Under the pieces are notes generated by a model. The model was given only the letters and a program-made list of their open reading frames with translations. It was not told where the DNA came from and searched no databases. The translations under genes were made by a program, and so were the position numbers. A DNA stretch of 64,000 nt. It comes from Streptomyces xiamenensis (GTDB taxonomy: Bacteria > Actinomycetota > Actinomycetes > Streptomycetales > Streptomycetaceae). This document shows positions 26,537 through 35,468 of the stretch, one piece after another. The stretch covers positions 2,666,001 to 2,730,000 of the forward strand of contig NZ_CP009922.3 in the NCBI RefSeq assembly GCF_000993785.3, read 5' to 3'. Positions within the stretch are counted from its first letter, which is position 1. Each line of letters starts with the position of its first letter.

Positions 26537-26578
26537 GGTGAAGGGGCGGTGGTCGTGTCCGACCACCGCCCCTTCACC
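26537..26578. terminator. Bidirectional terminator between YqeY and PBP genes
   Basis: A 19-bp perfect stem (26537-26555 with 26560-26578) and a TGTC loop, placed between two convergent genes. Confidence 0.9.
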
Positions 26579-26592
26579 GTGCCGCTCAGTGG

Positions 26593-28854
26593 TCAGCGGT
26601 CACGGCCCCAGCCGTTGCCCGGCCGGTTGTCGCCCCAGTCGAAGTCGTCCCAGTTGCCCCAGTCACCCAGGTCGATGTCCGGGCCTCCGCCGTTGCCGCC
26701 GCTATTGCCGTTGTTGTCGCGGTCGCGGTCCTTCTTGTCGTCCTTCTTGTCATCCTTCTTGTCGTCGCCGCGCGGCACGTCGACCTCGTTGAACGTCGAG
26801 CCGGGTACGCCTGCCAGCGCGCCGGTCATGGCCTGCCGCCAGATCGGGCCGGCCACGCTGCCACCGCCCGCCTTCTCCCAGGTGGTGCCGGCGATCGAGA
26901 TGTTCTCCATCGGGATCAGCGTCGCGTCGCCGCCCACCCGGACGGCGGTGGACAGCTCGGGGGTGTAGCCGACGAACCACACGTTCCTGCGGTTGTCGGA
27001 GGTACCGGTCTTGCCGGCGTTCTCCCGGTCGGTGAGGCCGGCGGTCTGGCCGGTGCCGTCCTCGACGACGCCCTTCAGCATCTGGTTCACCGTGTCGGCG
27101 GTGTGCTCCGACATGACCTGGGTGCAGTTGCCCTCCGGCACGTCCATCTCGTCGCCGTTGCTGTCGGTCACGGACAGGATGGCGACCGGCTCGCAGTAGG
27201 TGCCGCGGTTGGCGAACGTCGCGTACGCGTTGGCCATCATCAGCGGGGTGGTCTCCAGACCGCCCAGCGTGGCGGACGGGCTGGCGGGCAGCTCGGCGTC
27301 GTTGCCGCCGCGCACGCCCATCTCACCGGCCAGGGTGACGGTCTCGCACACGCCCACCCGGCGTTCGAGGTCGGCGAAGTAGGTGTTGACGGACTGGCCC
27401 AGGGCATCGCTCATGTCCCAGGTGCCCTTCATGTCCTCCCGCTCGTTCTGCACGGACCACTCGCGCTCCTCTGCGGAGCCGAGCGGCTTGTTCTCGCAGT
27501 CCTTGAACTCGTTCATGGGCAGCGTGATCTTGCGGTCCGAGCTGTACGTCTCGGCGGGGCTGATCCCCGCCTCCAGGGCCACGGCCGCCGTGATCGGCTT
27601 GAATGTCGAGCCGGGCTGGAAGCCGTAGGTGGTGCCGCCCATGGAGCTGGAGACGTTGAGGTTGAGCGTCGTCTCGTTGGCGGAGATGTCCAGGCCGTAG
27701 GGACGGGACTGGGCCATCGACAGGATGTGCCCGGTGCCCGGCTGGATCTGGACGACGGCCGCCGTGACCTCGTCGTCCTCGTACGCGCCGTCCTTCGCCG
27801 CCTGGGCGGCGGCCGCCTGGGCGGTGGGGTCCAGGGTGGTCCGCACCCGCAGGCCGCCGATGCGCCACAGCTCGCTGCGCTCCTCCTCGGTCTCGCCGAA
27901 GACGGGGCTGTTGAGGATCTCCTTGCGCACGTAGTCGCAGAAGAAGCCGGCGTCGTGGACGGCGGTGATGCAGCCGTTCTGCGGCCGGGAGACGTTGAGG
28001 CCGAGATCCGTCTCCTTGGCCTCGTCCGCCTCGGCGCGGGTGATGTCCTTGGACTCGACCATCTTCTCCAGGACGGTGTTGCGCCGGTTGAGCGCCTTGT
28101 CCGGGGAGTTGACCGGGTCGTAGGCGCTCGGGGACTGGACGAGGCCGGCCAGCAGCGCCGCCTCGTGCAGTTCCAGGTCGGCGGCCGGCTTGGAGAAGTA
28201 CCGCTGCGAGGCGGCCTCGACTCCGTACGCCTGCTGTCCGAAATAGGTGATATTGAGGTAATTGGTAAGGATTTCGTCCTTGGTGAGTTCCTGCTCCAGC
28301 TGGATGGCGAACTTCATCTCGCGGATCTTGCGGCCCATGCCCTCGGCGCCGCTCTGCGCGGTGGCCTCGGCCACCGCCTCCGCGTCGTCGCCCGCCGCCT
28401 CGACGAAGACGTTCTTCACGTACTGCTGCGTGAGGGTCGAGGCGCCCTCCTGGACGCCGCCCTCGGTGACGTTGCGGTTCAGCGCCCGCAGCACGCCCTT
28501 GAGGTCGATCGCGCCGTGCTCGTAGAAGCGCGCGTCCTCGATCGCCACCAGCGCCTGGCGAACGTACGGACCCATCTCGTCCGCCTCGATCACCGTGCGG
28601 TAACGGGAGTACACCTCCGCGATCTTGTTGCCCTCGACGTCCAGGATCATCGTGCTCTGGCTCAGCGGTGGCCGCGTGAGCTCGCTCGGGATCTCGTCGA
28701 AGGTCTGCACCGTTCCCTTGGCAGCCAGCCCCAGGGCGCCGACGGCCGGCAGCGCCAGCCCCGCCAGTACGGCCCCGGACAGCACGCTGACCCCGAGGAA
28801 CTTGGCCATCTGCTGAGTCGTGCTCAGCCCGCCTCCCGGGCGCTTCCTACCCAT
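26593..28854 (-). CDS. Class A penicillin-binding protein (transglycosylase/transpeptidase)
   Basis: 753 residues from the ATG at 28854. A short cytoplasmic N-terminus and one membrane helix (about 18-45) are followed by a GT51 glycosyltransferase domain with EDARFYEHG and a TLTQQ motif (about 106-150). The transpeptidase domain has SxxK in GSTFKP (nucleophile about Ser416), an SVN motif (QSVNTYF) and KTGTSD. A flexible Gly/Asp/Lys-rich tail with three DDKK repeats follows. It polymerises and cross-links peptidoglycan on the outer membrane face. It is divergent from wblA, as in other Streptomyces, and ends at a shared terminator. Confidence 0.95.
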   Translation of the reverse strand: MGRKRPGGGLSTTQQMAKFLGVSVLSGAVLAGLALPAVGALGLAAKGTVQTFDEIPSELTRPPLSQSTMILDVEGNKIAEVYSRYRTVIEADEMGPYVRQALVAIEDARFYEHGAIDLKGVLRALNRNVTEGGVQEGASTLTQQYVKNVFVEAAGDDAEAVAEATAQSGAEGMGRKIREMKFAIQLEQELTKDEILTNYLNITYFGQQAYGVEAASQRYFSKPAADLELHEAALLAGLVQSPSAYDPVNSPDKALNRRNTVLEKMVESKDITRAEADEAKETDLGLNVSRPQNGCITAVHDAGFFCDYVRKEILNSPVFGETEEERSELWRIGGLRVRTTLDPTAQAAAAQAAKDGAYEDDEVTAAVVQIQPGTGHILSMAQSRPYGLDISANETTLNLNVSSSMGGTTYGFQPGSTFKPITAAVALEAGISPAETYSSDRKITLPMNEFKDCENKPLGSAEEREWSVQNEREDMKGTWDMSDALGQSVNTYFADLERRVGVCETVTLAGEMGVRGGNDAELPASPSATLGGLETTPLMMANAYATFANRGTYCEPVAILSVTDSNGDEMDVPEGNCTQVMSEHTADTVNQMLKGVVEDGTGQTAGLTDRENAGKTGTSDNRRNVWFVGYTPELSTAVRVGGDATLIPMENISIAGTTWEKAGGGSVAGPIWRQAMTGALAGVPGSTFNEVDVPRGDDKKDDKKDDKKDRDRDNNGNSGGNGGGPDIDLGDWGNWDDFDWGDNRPGNGWGRDR

Positions 28855-29216
28855 GGACACCAGCGTAAGCGGTCAAACGCCGGACAGGCGGCCGGGCGTT
28901 CGTTAGGCTGCCCATACATCGGACAAAACAAGAGGCGTCAAACGATCTTCACTCATGGGAGTGGGATATCGAAATCGCTCTTGTCATATGCACCGAACTG
29001 TTGCTATCAGCAACCCTCGCCCGACATGCGGATCTTGTTCGGCGTTCACTCACGTGGGTGACCAGCGACGCTGTCTAGTCCGAACGGGCCATTCAAAATG
29101 GGGCCCGCTGGGGGTGTTGCGCTCCCGCCACCTTCCGTAACGTCCTCAACCGGCAAGGTGAATATGCCACTTGCCGCCGTGGGGGAGCCTCGATTCGGGA
29201 GAGGACGGCACCGGTC
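28855..29216. other. Divergent promoter region between the PBP gene and wblA
   Basis: About 360 bp with no open frame of coding quality. It is relatively AT-rich around 28915-29030, as expected for promoters. The long distance to wblA leaves room for a leader and regulator sites, but no specific operator could be identified by eye. Confidence 0.5.
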
Positions 29217-29531
29217 ATGAGCTGGGTCACCGACTGGAGTGGGCAGGCGGCCTGCCGCACCACAGATCCGGATGAACTATTCGTCCAGGGCGCGGCACAA
29301 AACCGCGCCAAAGCGGTGTGCACCGGCTGCCCGGTGCGCACCGAATGCCTCGCCGACGCACTCGACAACCGCGTGGAATTCGGCGTCTGGGGCGGTATGA
29401 CCGAACGGGAACGACGCGCATTGCTGCGCCGCCGCCCCACGGTCACGTCCTGGCGCCGGCTGCTGGAGACAGCCCGCTGCGAGTACGAGAACGCTGACGA
29501 GAGTGACGGAGGTTACGCGGCGGCCGGTTAG
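29217..29531 (+). CDS. wblA: WhiB-family iron-sulfur regulator WblA
   Basis: 104 residues with the four Cys of the WhiB [4Fe-4S] domain: AACRTTDP, then CTGCPVRTEC (C-x2-C-x5-C). These are followed by the GVWGG turn and the basic ERERRALLRRRP stretch. Sequence and context beside a class A PBP match Streptomyces wblA, a pleiotropic regulator that promotes development and represses antibiotic production. The C-terminal tail is acidic (NADESDGG). Cluster size and location on the core side support orthology; no other partner is needed for the call. Confidence 0.95.
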   Translation: MSWVTDWSGQAACRTTDPDELFVQGAAQNRAKAVCTGCPVRTECLADALDNRVEFGVWGGMTERERRALLRRRPTVTSWRRLLETARCEYENADESDGGYAAAG

Positions 29532-29681
29532 GGCCTCCGCAGGGCAGTGTGCCCGGTGCGATGATCGACAATCCCTTCCCGGCCGAGAATCACCGGAATC
29601 CGCGGCCGCGCCCACCGGCGGGCGATCCCCACCTGGGCGGACGCCCCGGCCGTACCGCTCTCGGTCGTTAGAGTGGGCGCC

Positions 29682-29852
29682 ATGACGACCGTGACCAAGT
29701 GGGAATACGCGACCGCGCCGTTGCTGGTGCACGCGACCAAGCAGATCCTCGACACCTGGGGCGAGGACGGCTGGGAACTGGTGCAGGTGCTCCAGAACCC
29801 CGCCAACCCCGAGCAGCTGGTGGCGTACTTCAAGCGCGAGAAGACCCAGTGA
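29682..29852 (+). CDS. DUF4177-type small protein
   Basis: 56 residues beginning TTVTKWEYATAPLLVHATKQ and containing ILDTWGEDGWELVQV, the typical DUF4177 core; it ends KREKTQ. Function is unknown. Its stop overlaps the GTG start of the RidA-like gene (GTGA), so the two are translationally coupled. Confidence 0.85.
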   Translation: MTTVTKWEYATAPLLVHATKQILDTWGEDGWELVQVLQNPANPEQLVAYFKREKTQ

Positions 29853-30352
29853 GCGCCGGGCGCGTGGCGGCCCGGCTCGCCGAGCTGGGAATCACCCTGC
29901 CGCCGGTGCCCGCCCCGGCCGGGGTGTACGTACCGGCACTGCGCTCGGGCCGCTACATCCACACCTCGGGCCAGGTGCCCCTGGTGGACGGCGCGCTGCC
30001 GCGCACCGGCAAGGTGGGCGCCGAGGTCAGCCCGGAGGACGCCAAGGAGCTGGCGCGGATCTGCGCGCTGAACGCGCTGGCCGCCGTCGCCTCCGTGGCG
30101 GGTGACCTGGACCGCGTGGTGCGCGTGGTGAAGGTCGTGGGCTTCGTGGCCTCCGACCCGTCCTTCACCGGGCAGCCGGGCGTCATCAACGGCGCCAGCG
30201 AACTGCTCGGCGAGGTGCTGGGCGAGGCGGGCCGGCACGCGCGCAGCGCGGTCGGCGTCGCGGTGCTGCCGCTGGACGCCCCGGTGGAGGTGGAGATCCA
30301 GGTCGAGATCGACGACAGCGACAGCGAGGGAGCTCCGGGCACGCATGACTGA
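29849..30352 (+). CDS. RidA (YjgF/YER057c/UK114) family protein
   Basis: 167 residues starting at GTG. It has the RidA trimeric barrel features SGRYIHTSGQVPLVDG (about 33-48) and LVRVVKVVGFVAS, but is longer than the about 130-residue norm because of N- and C-terminal extensions. The usual arginine of the imine-binding site is not certain here. The N-terminal RLAELGITLPPVPAPAG is typical of the actinobacterial subfamily. Family role: hydrolysis of reactive enamines or imines. It overlaps DUF4177 and the peptidase gene on either side. Confidence 0.88.
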   Translation: MSAGRVAARLAELGITLPPVPAPAGVYVPALRSGRYIHTSGQVPLVDGALPRTGKVGAEVSPEDAKELARICALNALAAVASVAGDLDRVVRVVKVVGFVASDPSFTGQPGVINGASELLGEVLGEAGRHARSAVGVAVLPLDAPVEVEIQVEIDDSDSEGAPGTHD

Positions 30353-32192
30353 TCACACACCGGCCCAGGACGGGCAGGGCACGGACGGCGCGCACGAGGC
30401 GGACGAGATCACCACCGTCCCCGACTGGGAGCGGCGCTTCCGCGCCCCGCGCCTGAGCCTGCCCCAGTGGGCGCTGGAGGCCCCGCACCGCTCCCTGTTC
30501 ATCTCGAACGCCACCGGCACCTTCGAGCTGTACGCCTGGGACCGCACCACCGGCTCCCGGCGCCAGGCCACCGACCGGCCCAACGGCACCGTGCACGGCA
30601 CGATCAGCCCGGACGGCGAGTGGATCTGGTGGTTCGCGGACAACGACGGCGACGAGTTCGGCGTCTGGCGCCGGCAGCCCTTCGCGGGCGGCGCCGACGA
30701 GATCGCGGTCGAGGGCCTGGAGCCCGCGTACTCGGGTGGTCTGGCCTTCGGCCGCGACGGCACCGTCGCGGTGGGCCGGATGACCGAGGACGTCGGCTCC
30801 ACCATCCATGTGGCGCGCCCCGGCGAGGCGCCGGCGGAGATCTACCGGCACCGCGAGTCCGCGAGCGTCGGCGATCTGTCGCACGACAGCACGCTGCTGG
30901 CCATCGAACACACCGAACACGGCGACGCCATGCACTCGGCCGTCCGCGTCGTACGGCTGGACGGCACCCTCGTCGCCGAGCTCGACGACACCGAGGGCGC
31001 CACCAAGGAACTCGGCCTGGCCGTACTCGGCTTCGCCCCGGTGGACGGCGACAGCCGGCTGCTGCTCGGGCATCAGCGGCACGGCCGCTGGGAGCTGCTG
31101 ATCTGGGACCCGGTCACCGGGGATCAGCGGGAGCTGGCCTGTGAGCTGCCGGGCGAGGTGGGCGCCGAGTGGTACGCCGACGGTTCCGGTCTGCTGATCG
31201 AGCACGACTACCGGGCGCGCAGCGAACTGTGGCGCGCGGACCTGGACGGGAACGTCATCGGCGAGCTGACCCAGGTGCACACCCCGGCCGGCACCGTCTC
31301 GGGGGCGACCGCCAGGCCGGACGGCTCGGTCGAGTTCCTGTGGTCCTCGGCCGCCGAGCCGCCGCGGGTGCAGTCCAGCAGCGGCGCCACCGTGCTGGAC
31401 CCGCCGGGCGAGATCGCCCCGTCCTCGGTGCCGGTGCAGGACGTGTGGGTGGACGGCCCCGGCGGGGCGGTGCACGCGCTCGTGCAGCGCCCGGAGGGCG
31501 AGGGCCCGTTCCCGACGGTCTTCGACATCCACGGCGGCCCCACGCACCACGACAGCGACTCCTTCGCCGCCGCCCCGGCCGCCTGGCTGGACCACGGCTT
31601 CGCGGTGGTCCGCGTCAACTACCGGGGGTCGACCGGCTACGGCCGGGAGTGGACGGACGCGCTGCGGCACCGCATCGGGCTCATCGAGCTGGAGGACATC
31701 GCCGCGGTCCGTGAGTGGTGTGTGGAGACCGGTCTCGCCGACCCGCAGCGGCTGGTGCTCAGCGGCGGCTCGTGGGGCGGCTATCTGACGCTGCTGGGCC
31801 TGGGCGTGCAGCCCGCGCTGTGGACGGTCGGTGTCGCGGCCGTGCCGGTGGCCGACTATGTCACCGCCTACCACGACGAGATGGAGGCGCTGAAGGCGAT
31901 GGACCGTACGCTGCTCGGCGGCACCCCCGAGGAGCAGCCGGAGCGCTGGCGGGCCTCGTCCCCGATCACCTATGTGGACGAGGTGACGGCGCCGGTCTAC
32001 ATCTCGGCGGGCCTCAACGACCCGCGCTGCCCGATCCGGCAGATCGAGAACTACGTGGACCGGCTGAAGCAGCGCGGCGCCACCCACGAGGTGTACCGGT
32101 ACGACGCCGGGCACGGCTCGCTGGTGGTGGAGGAGCGGATCAAGCAGACGCGGATGGAGATCGAGTTCGCGCTGAAGCATCTGCCGGGCTGA
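30345..32192 (+). CDS. S9 family prolyl oligopeptidase-like serine peptidase
   Basis: 615 residues. An N-terminal seven-bladed propeller-type domain (repeated WD- and DG-containing stretches, about 40-350) is followed by an alpha/beta hydrolase domain. The nucleophile is in GGSWGGYL (Ser about 475), the acid is in NDPRCP and the catalytic His in GHGSLVVEE near the C-terminus. It cleaves short peptides or acyl-peptides in the cytoplasm. The start overlaps the RidA stop by 8 bp, and the 3' end overlaps the convergent SURF1 gene by 53 bp. Confidence 0.93.
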   Translation: MTDHTPAQDGQGTDGAHEADEITTVPDWERRFRAPRLSLPQWALEAPHRSLFISNATGTFELYAWDRTTGSRRQATDRPNGTVHGTISPDGEWIWWFADNDGDEFGVWRRQPFAGGADEIAVEGLEPAYSGGLAFGRDGTVAVGRMTEDVGSTIHVARPGEAPAEIYRHRESASVGDLSHDSTLLAIEHTEHGDAMHSAVRVVRLDGTLVAELDDTEGATKELGLAVLGFAPVDGDSRLLLGHQRHGRWELLIWDPVTGDQRELACELPGEVGAEWYADGSGLLIEHDYRARSELWRADLDGNVIGELTQVHTPAGTVSGATARPDGSVEFLWSSAAEPPRVQSSSGATVLDPPGEIAPSSVPVQDVWVDGPGGAVHALVQRPEGEGPFPTVFDIHGGPTHHDSDSFAAAPAAWLDHGFAVVRVNYRGSTGYGREWTDALRHRIGLIELEDIAAVREWCVETGLADPQRLVLSGGSWGGYLTLLGLGVQPALWTVGVAAVPVADYVTAYHDEMEALKAMDRTLLGGTPEEQPERWRASSPITYVDEVTAPVYISAGLNDPRCPIRQIENYVDRLKQRGATHEVYRYDAGHGSLVVEERIKQTRMEIEFALKHLPG

Positions 32193-33018
32193 CCGGGTCC
32201 TGGTCCGGGTCCGCGGGGGTCTCCTCCCGGGCCCGGTCCTGAGCCGGCGCCGGTACGGGCGTCCCGAGGCCCAGCGCGGCATCGTGCTGGGCCTCCAGCT
32301 CGCGGCGGAAGAACCGGTACCACATGAAGAGCGCGAACGCGATGAACGCGAACCACTCCGCCGTGTACCCCAGGTTCTGGAACGCCTTCATGTCCAGGCC
32401 GGTGTTGGTCGCCGACGCCGGCGGCACCGGCAGCATCGGGGCCTCCGCCTCGCGCACCGTCACCCAGGCGTTCTCCACCGGGTACGGCAGCACATTGATC
32501 AGCGAGGCCGCCCCGATCACTCCCAGCTGCCCCGGCGGCAGCCCCGTCGGCGGGCTCACGTCACGCGGCGACTCGGCGCCCTGCAGCGCCCCCACGACCG
32601 TCACCTCGCCGGACGGCGCGGCGGGCACCGCGGCCGGGTCGGCCTCACCGGGCAGCCAGCCGCGCACGACCGGCAGCGCGTCGCCGCCGTCGGCGGGCAG
32701 CAGCGGGGTGAGCACGTAGTAGCCGCGCTCCCCGTTCAGGTCGCGCCGCGGCACGAGCAGTTCCTGCTCCGGGTCGTACGTACCGGTGACGGTGGCCTGC
32801 TCCCCCAGCGTCGCGGTGGTGACGGGCAGCAGTTCACGCAGCGGGCGCGGCTCGGAGGTCTCGGCGCGCGCGGCCTGTTCCTCGCGTTCGCGGTGGGTGT
32901 CCACCCGGCCCTCGAAACGGTCCAGCTGCCAGAAGCCCATCACCAGACAGAACGGGATGGACAGCGCGACGAAGACGTTGATCCCCCACCATCGGGGAGT
33001 CAGCAGAAACCGGTACAC
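32140..33018 (-). CDS. SURF1 family protein (cytochrome oxidase assembly)
   Basis: 292 residues from a GTG start. Two membrane helices bracket an extracytoplasmic domain: FVALSIPFCLVMGFWQLDRF (about 15-34), containing the SURF1 W-QLxR motif, and WFAFIAFALFMWYRFF (about 221-236). The inner conserved YDPEQELLVPRRDLNGERGYYVLTPL block is present. SURF1 delivers or stabilises heme for cytochrome c oxidase. It has a Pro/Ala-rich charged tail. It is convergent with the S9 peptidase gene, whose end it overlaps. Confidence 0.92.
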   Translation of the reverse strand: MYRFLLTPRWWGINVFVALSIPFCLVMGFWQLDRFEGRVDTHREREEQAARAETSEPRPLRELLPVTTATLGEQATVTGTYDPEQELLVPRRDLNGERGYYVLTPLLPADGGDALPVVRGWLPGEADPAAVPAAPSGEVTVVGALQGAESPRDVSPPTGLPPGQLGVIGAASLINVLPYPVENAWVTVREAEAPMLPVPPASATNTGLDMKAFQNLGYTAEWFAFIAFALFMWYRFFRRELEAQHDAALGLGTPVPAPAQDRAREETPADPDQDPVSPADASARTRSPSASA

Positions 33019-33048
33019 GTGCCCACGGTACGGGGTGCCGCCCGGCGG

Positions 33049-34458
33049 TCAGCCGGCCGGGGTGCTCGGCGACTCCAGGACGCCGGTGCGGTAGACGGTC
33101 CCGTTGCAGGTTCCCTCGAGGTGGATGTCGACGGCCGGGCCGCCGGCGGGCGGGGTGTAGCGCAGCACGACGGTGCTGTCGGACGGGTCGGGGTCGGGGT
33201 CCGAGGTGCCGCCGGAGGGGTCGGTGCCGCCGCTGCCCGGCGTGCCGTTCCCGTTGCCGTTGCTGCCGCCGCCCGGTGAGTCGCCGTCGCCCCCGCCGCC
33301 GTTCCCGATGCCGTTCCCCGCGCTCGGCTGGTCGACGCCGGGGGACTCGCCGCCCGAACCGCCGTCCGCGCCACCGCTGCCCGGACCGTCCGAGCCGCCC
33401 GCGCCCGCGGCACCGCCCTCCAGCTCGGAGACCGGGTCCGGGGCGGCGCCGGCGTTCGTGCTCAGCCCTGTGGGGTCGGCCTGCACGGCACACACGGTGC
33501 TCAGCGCGCTGCTGCCGCTGGGCACCCACGCGAAACGCACCTCGTACGCCTCGCCCGGCGGCAGCACCAGCTCGGCGACCGCCTGATCGGGGGTGGGCAG
33601 CCCGGTGGCCCGGTCGCCCTCGGCGCGGTCGGCGATCTGGACGTCGCCCGCCGTGCCGCCGGGGGCCGGCAGAACGGCGAGGTCGTCGGCCGAGCCGCTG
33701 ACCCGGCAGGGCTCGGCGGACACGTTGGCGACGCGGATGGTGCCGTACACCTTGCCCTGCGCGTCGGGCTGTTCGGTCACCGCGCTCACGGCGCCGAGCT
33801 GACCGGCCGAGCAGCGCGGGGAGTCGATGCCGGTGATCTCGCCCTCGTACGGCGCGCCGGTCTCGGCGACGGCGCCGCTCGTCCCGTCCGGCTGGTGGGC
33901 CTGCCCGTCGTCGGTCCCGTGATGTTCGCCGCCCAGCGGGGGTTCACCGATCCCGTCGTACGCCTCGGCGCCGGCGTCCGTACCGCCCGAGGGCACCGTC
34001 TCGCCCTCGGCGGTGCTCTCCCCGGCGAGCCCGGTCGCCTGGTCGTTGCCGCGCCGCCCGCCGTTTCCCGTCGCCTCCAGGACGGCGGGGGCCCCGATGG
34101 CCAGGACGCCGACGGCGGCCACGGTGCTCAGCAGCAGCTGGCGCCGGCGGCGGCGCCGGGCGGCGATGCCCTCCCGCAGCACCTCCAGCGAGACATCGGG
34201 GACCGGGATGACGCCGACCGCGTCGTGCAGCAGGCGGCGCAGCGTCTCCTCGTCGGAGAGCTGGCCGGGGCTGTCGGGGATGTCGATGCCCTCGGGCAGG
34301 GCGGGGAGGTCGCAGTCGTCGCCGGGCAGACCCCTGTCCCCGGGGCGGGACCCGGGACCGGAGGTGGTGCCGGCCCCGCCGTCCGCCCCTTCCCGGTCGC
34401 CGCCACCCCAGCCGCCGGGTTCTCGTCCCTTCGGCGGATCCGGATCGCGGTCGGTCAT
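33049..34458 (-). CDS. Membrane-anchored partner of the upstream sigma factor (putative anti-sigma)
   Basis: 469 residues. An acidic, Gly-rich cytoplasmic N-terminus (about 1-100) includes a helical segment SDEETLRRLLHDAVG. It is followed by an RRRRRR stop-transfer patch and one membrane helix (QLLLSTVAAVGVLAIGAPAVL, about 106-126). The outer part resembles a DUF4232-type domain (CSAGQLGAVSAVTE, and AEPCRVSG with paired Cys). A Gly/Ser/Asp-rich low-complexity stretch and a small C-terminal domain ending in LEGTCNGTVYRTGV follow. Its start overlaps the sigma-factor stop by 4 bp, the usual arrangement for an ECF sigma and its membrane regulator. Confidence 0.7.
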   Translation of the reverse strand: MTDRDPDPPKGREPGGWGGGDREGADGGAGTTSGPGSRPGDRGLPGDDCDLPALPEGIDIPDSPGQLSDEETLRRLLHDAVGVIPVPDVSLEVLREGIAARRRRRRQLLLSTVAAVGVLAIGAPAVLEATGNGGRRGNDQATGLAGESTAEGETVPSGGTDAGAEAYDGIGEPPLGGEHHGTDDGQAHQPDGTSGAVAETGAPYEGEITGIDSPRCSAGQLGAVSAVTEQPDAQGKVYGTIRVANVSAEPCRVSGSADDLAVLPAPGGTAGDVQIADRAEGDRATGLPTPDQAVAELVLPPGEAYEVRFAWVPSGSSALSTVCAVQADPTGLSTNAGAAPDPVSELEGGAAGAGGSDGPGSGGADGGSGGESPGVDQPSAGNGIGNGGGGDGDSPGGGSNGNGNGTPGSGGTDPSGGTSDPDPDPSDSTVVLRYTPPAGGPAVDIHLEGTCNGTVYRTGVLESPSTPAG

Positions 34459-35159
34459 CGGGCCGCCTCCATGGCGACCCGCAGCGCGGCGATGCCCCGC
34501 GAACCGTACGCCTTCACCGATCCGGCCGAGATCCCCAGCGTGCTGGCGACCTCGGCCTCCGTCATGTCCGCGAAGTAGCGCAGCACCAGCACCTCGCGCT
34601 GGCGGCGCTGGAGTCCGCGCATCGCCTGGATCAGCTCGGCGCGCTCCAGCTGCTCGTACGCGCCCTCCTCGGCGCTGGCCATGTTCGGCATCGGCTTGGA
34701 GAGCAGCTTCATCCCCAGGATGCGGCGGCGCAGTGTGGAGCGGGAGAGGTTGACGACGGTCTGCCGCAGATACGCGAGCGTCTTCTCCTGGTCGCGCACC
34801 CGGCCGCGCGCCGAGTGGACGCGGATGAACGCCTCCTGGACGACGTCCTCGCAGGAGGCGATGTCGTCGAGCAGCAGCGCGGCGAGGCCGAGCAGCGAGC
34901 GGTAGTGCGCCCGGTAGGTCTCGGTGAGGTGGTCCGTGGTGGTGCCCTCAGCCATGACGGCGTCCGCGTCCTGGGCGGTGCGCCGGTACGCCGGTGCGGA
35001 GGTGCCGGACGTGGCGGCCGGGGGCGGACCGGAGGCGGCGGGTGGCAGCGGCGCGATCACGGGCATCCCTCCGGTGGCCCCGCCGGCGTCGTGCTCCGGA
35101 TCCCTGGGGCGCGCGAGACGTGGAGGTGCCATTGCGGTGAATTCCAGGACCTCTGCCAC
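34455..35159 (-). CDS. ECF RNA polymerase sigma factor (SigE/SCO3613-like)
   Basis: 234 residues from a GTG at 35159. The recognisable sigma domains begin only near residue 70, and an ATG at 34955 would give 166 residues, so the Ala/Pro-rich leader may not be translated. Region 2 is YRAHYRSLLGLAALLLDD ... EDVVQEAFIRVH (about 80-115). Region 4 is LQRRQREVLVLRYFADMTEAEVASTLGISAGSVKAYGSRGI (about 181-223). The gene is coupled to a membrane partner downstream. It is the usual neighbour of the aspartokinase locus in Streptomyces. Confidence 0.85.
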   Translation of the reverse strand: MAEVLEFTAMAPPRLARPRDPEHDAGGATGGMPVIAPLPPAASGPPPAATSGTSAPAYRRTAQDADAVMAEGTTTDHLTETYRAHYRSLLGLAALLLDDIASCEDVVQEAFIRVHSARGRVRDQEKTLAYLRQTVVNLSRSTLRRRILGMKLLSKPMPNMASAEEGAYEQLERAELIQAMRGLQRRQREVLVLRYFADMTEAEVASTLGISAGSVKAYGSRGIAALRVAMEAAR

Positions 35160-35468
35160 GCCAGTTGGACACTCTCTCCCCCGCGAAGGTTGTACGGCGC
35201 GGGTGGGTTTCTGAATGAGTCACATCGGCTCACACCTACCGCCTACCCTGAAATGCCCGTGTCGTGCAGCGCCACGACGGCCCTCGCGCGAGGGTACGAA
35301 AGACGCTCCCCGCACCGCGCCAGGTTCCATCAGCGGGTGCGGGGAGTTGAAATCGTCCCCCGGGGGATTGGTCCGGATCAAGCGATCCGGACCTACGAAT
35401 TGGTCACGGGAGCTTCACATTCCGCCAATCTCGTTCAAATAGTCATGCATGACCCGGGTTGTCGTACG
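35160..35468. other. Intergenic region between aspartokinase and sigma gene; no asd found
   Basis: About 310 bp with no coding frame of quality. It contains hairpins at 35308-35344 and 35370-35393. In many Streptomyces an aspartate-semialdehyde dehydrogenase gene lies here; only this short spacer is present. Confidence 0.6.
35370..35393 (-). terminator. Hairpin downstream of aspartokinase
   Basis: A 10-bp perfect stem (35370-35379 with 35384-35393) and an AAGC loop, about 75 bp beyond the stop codon of the aspartokinase gene. Confidence 0.65.
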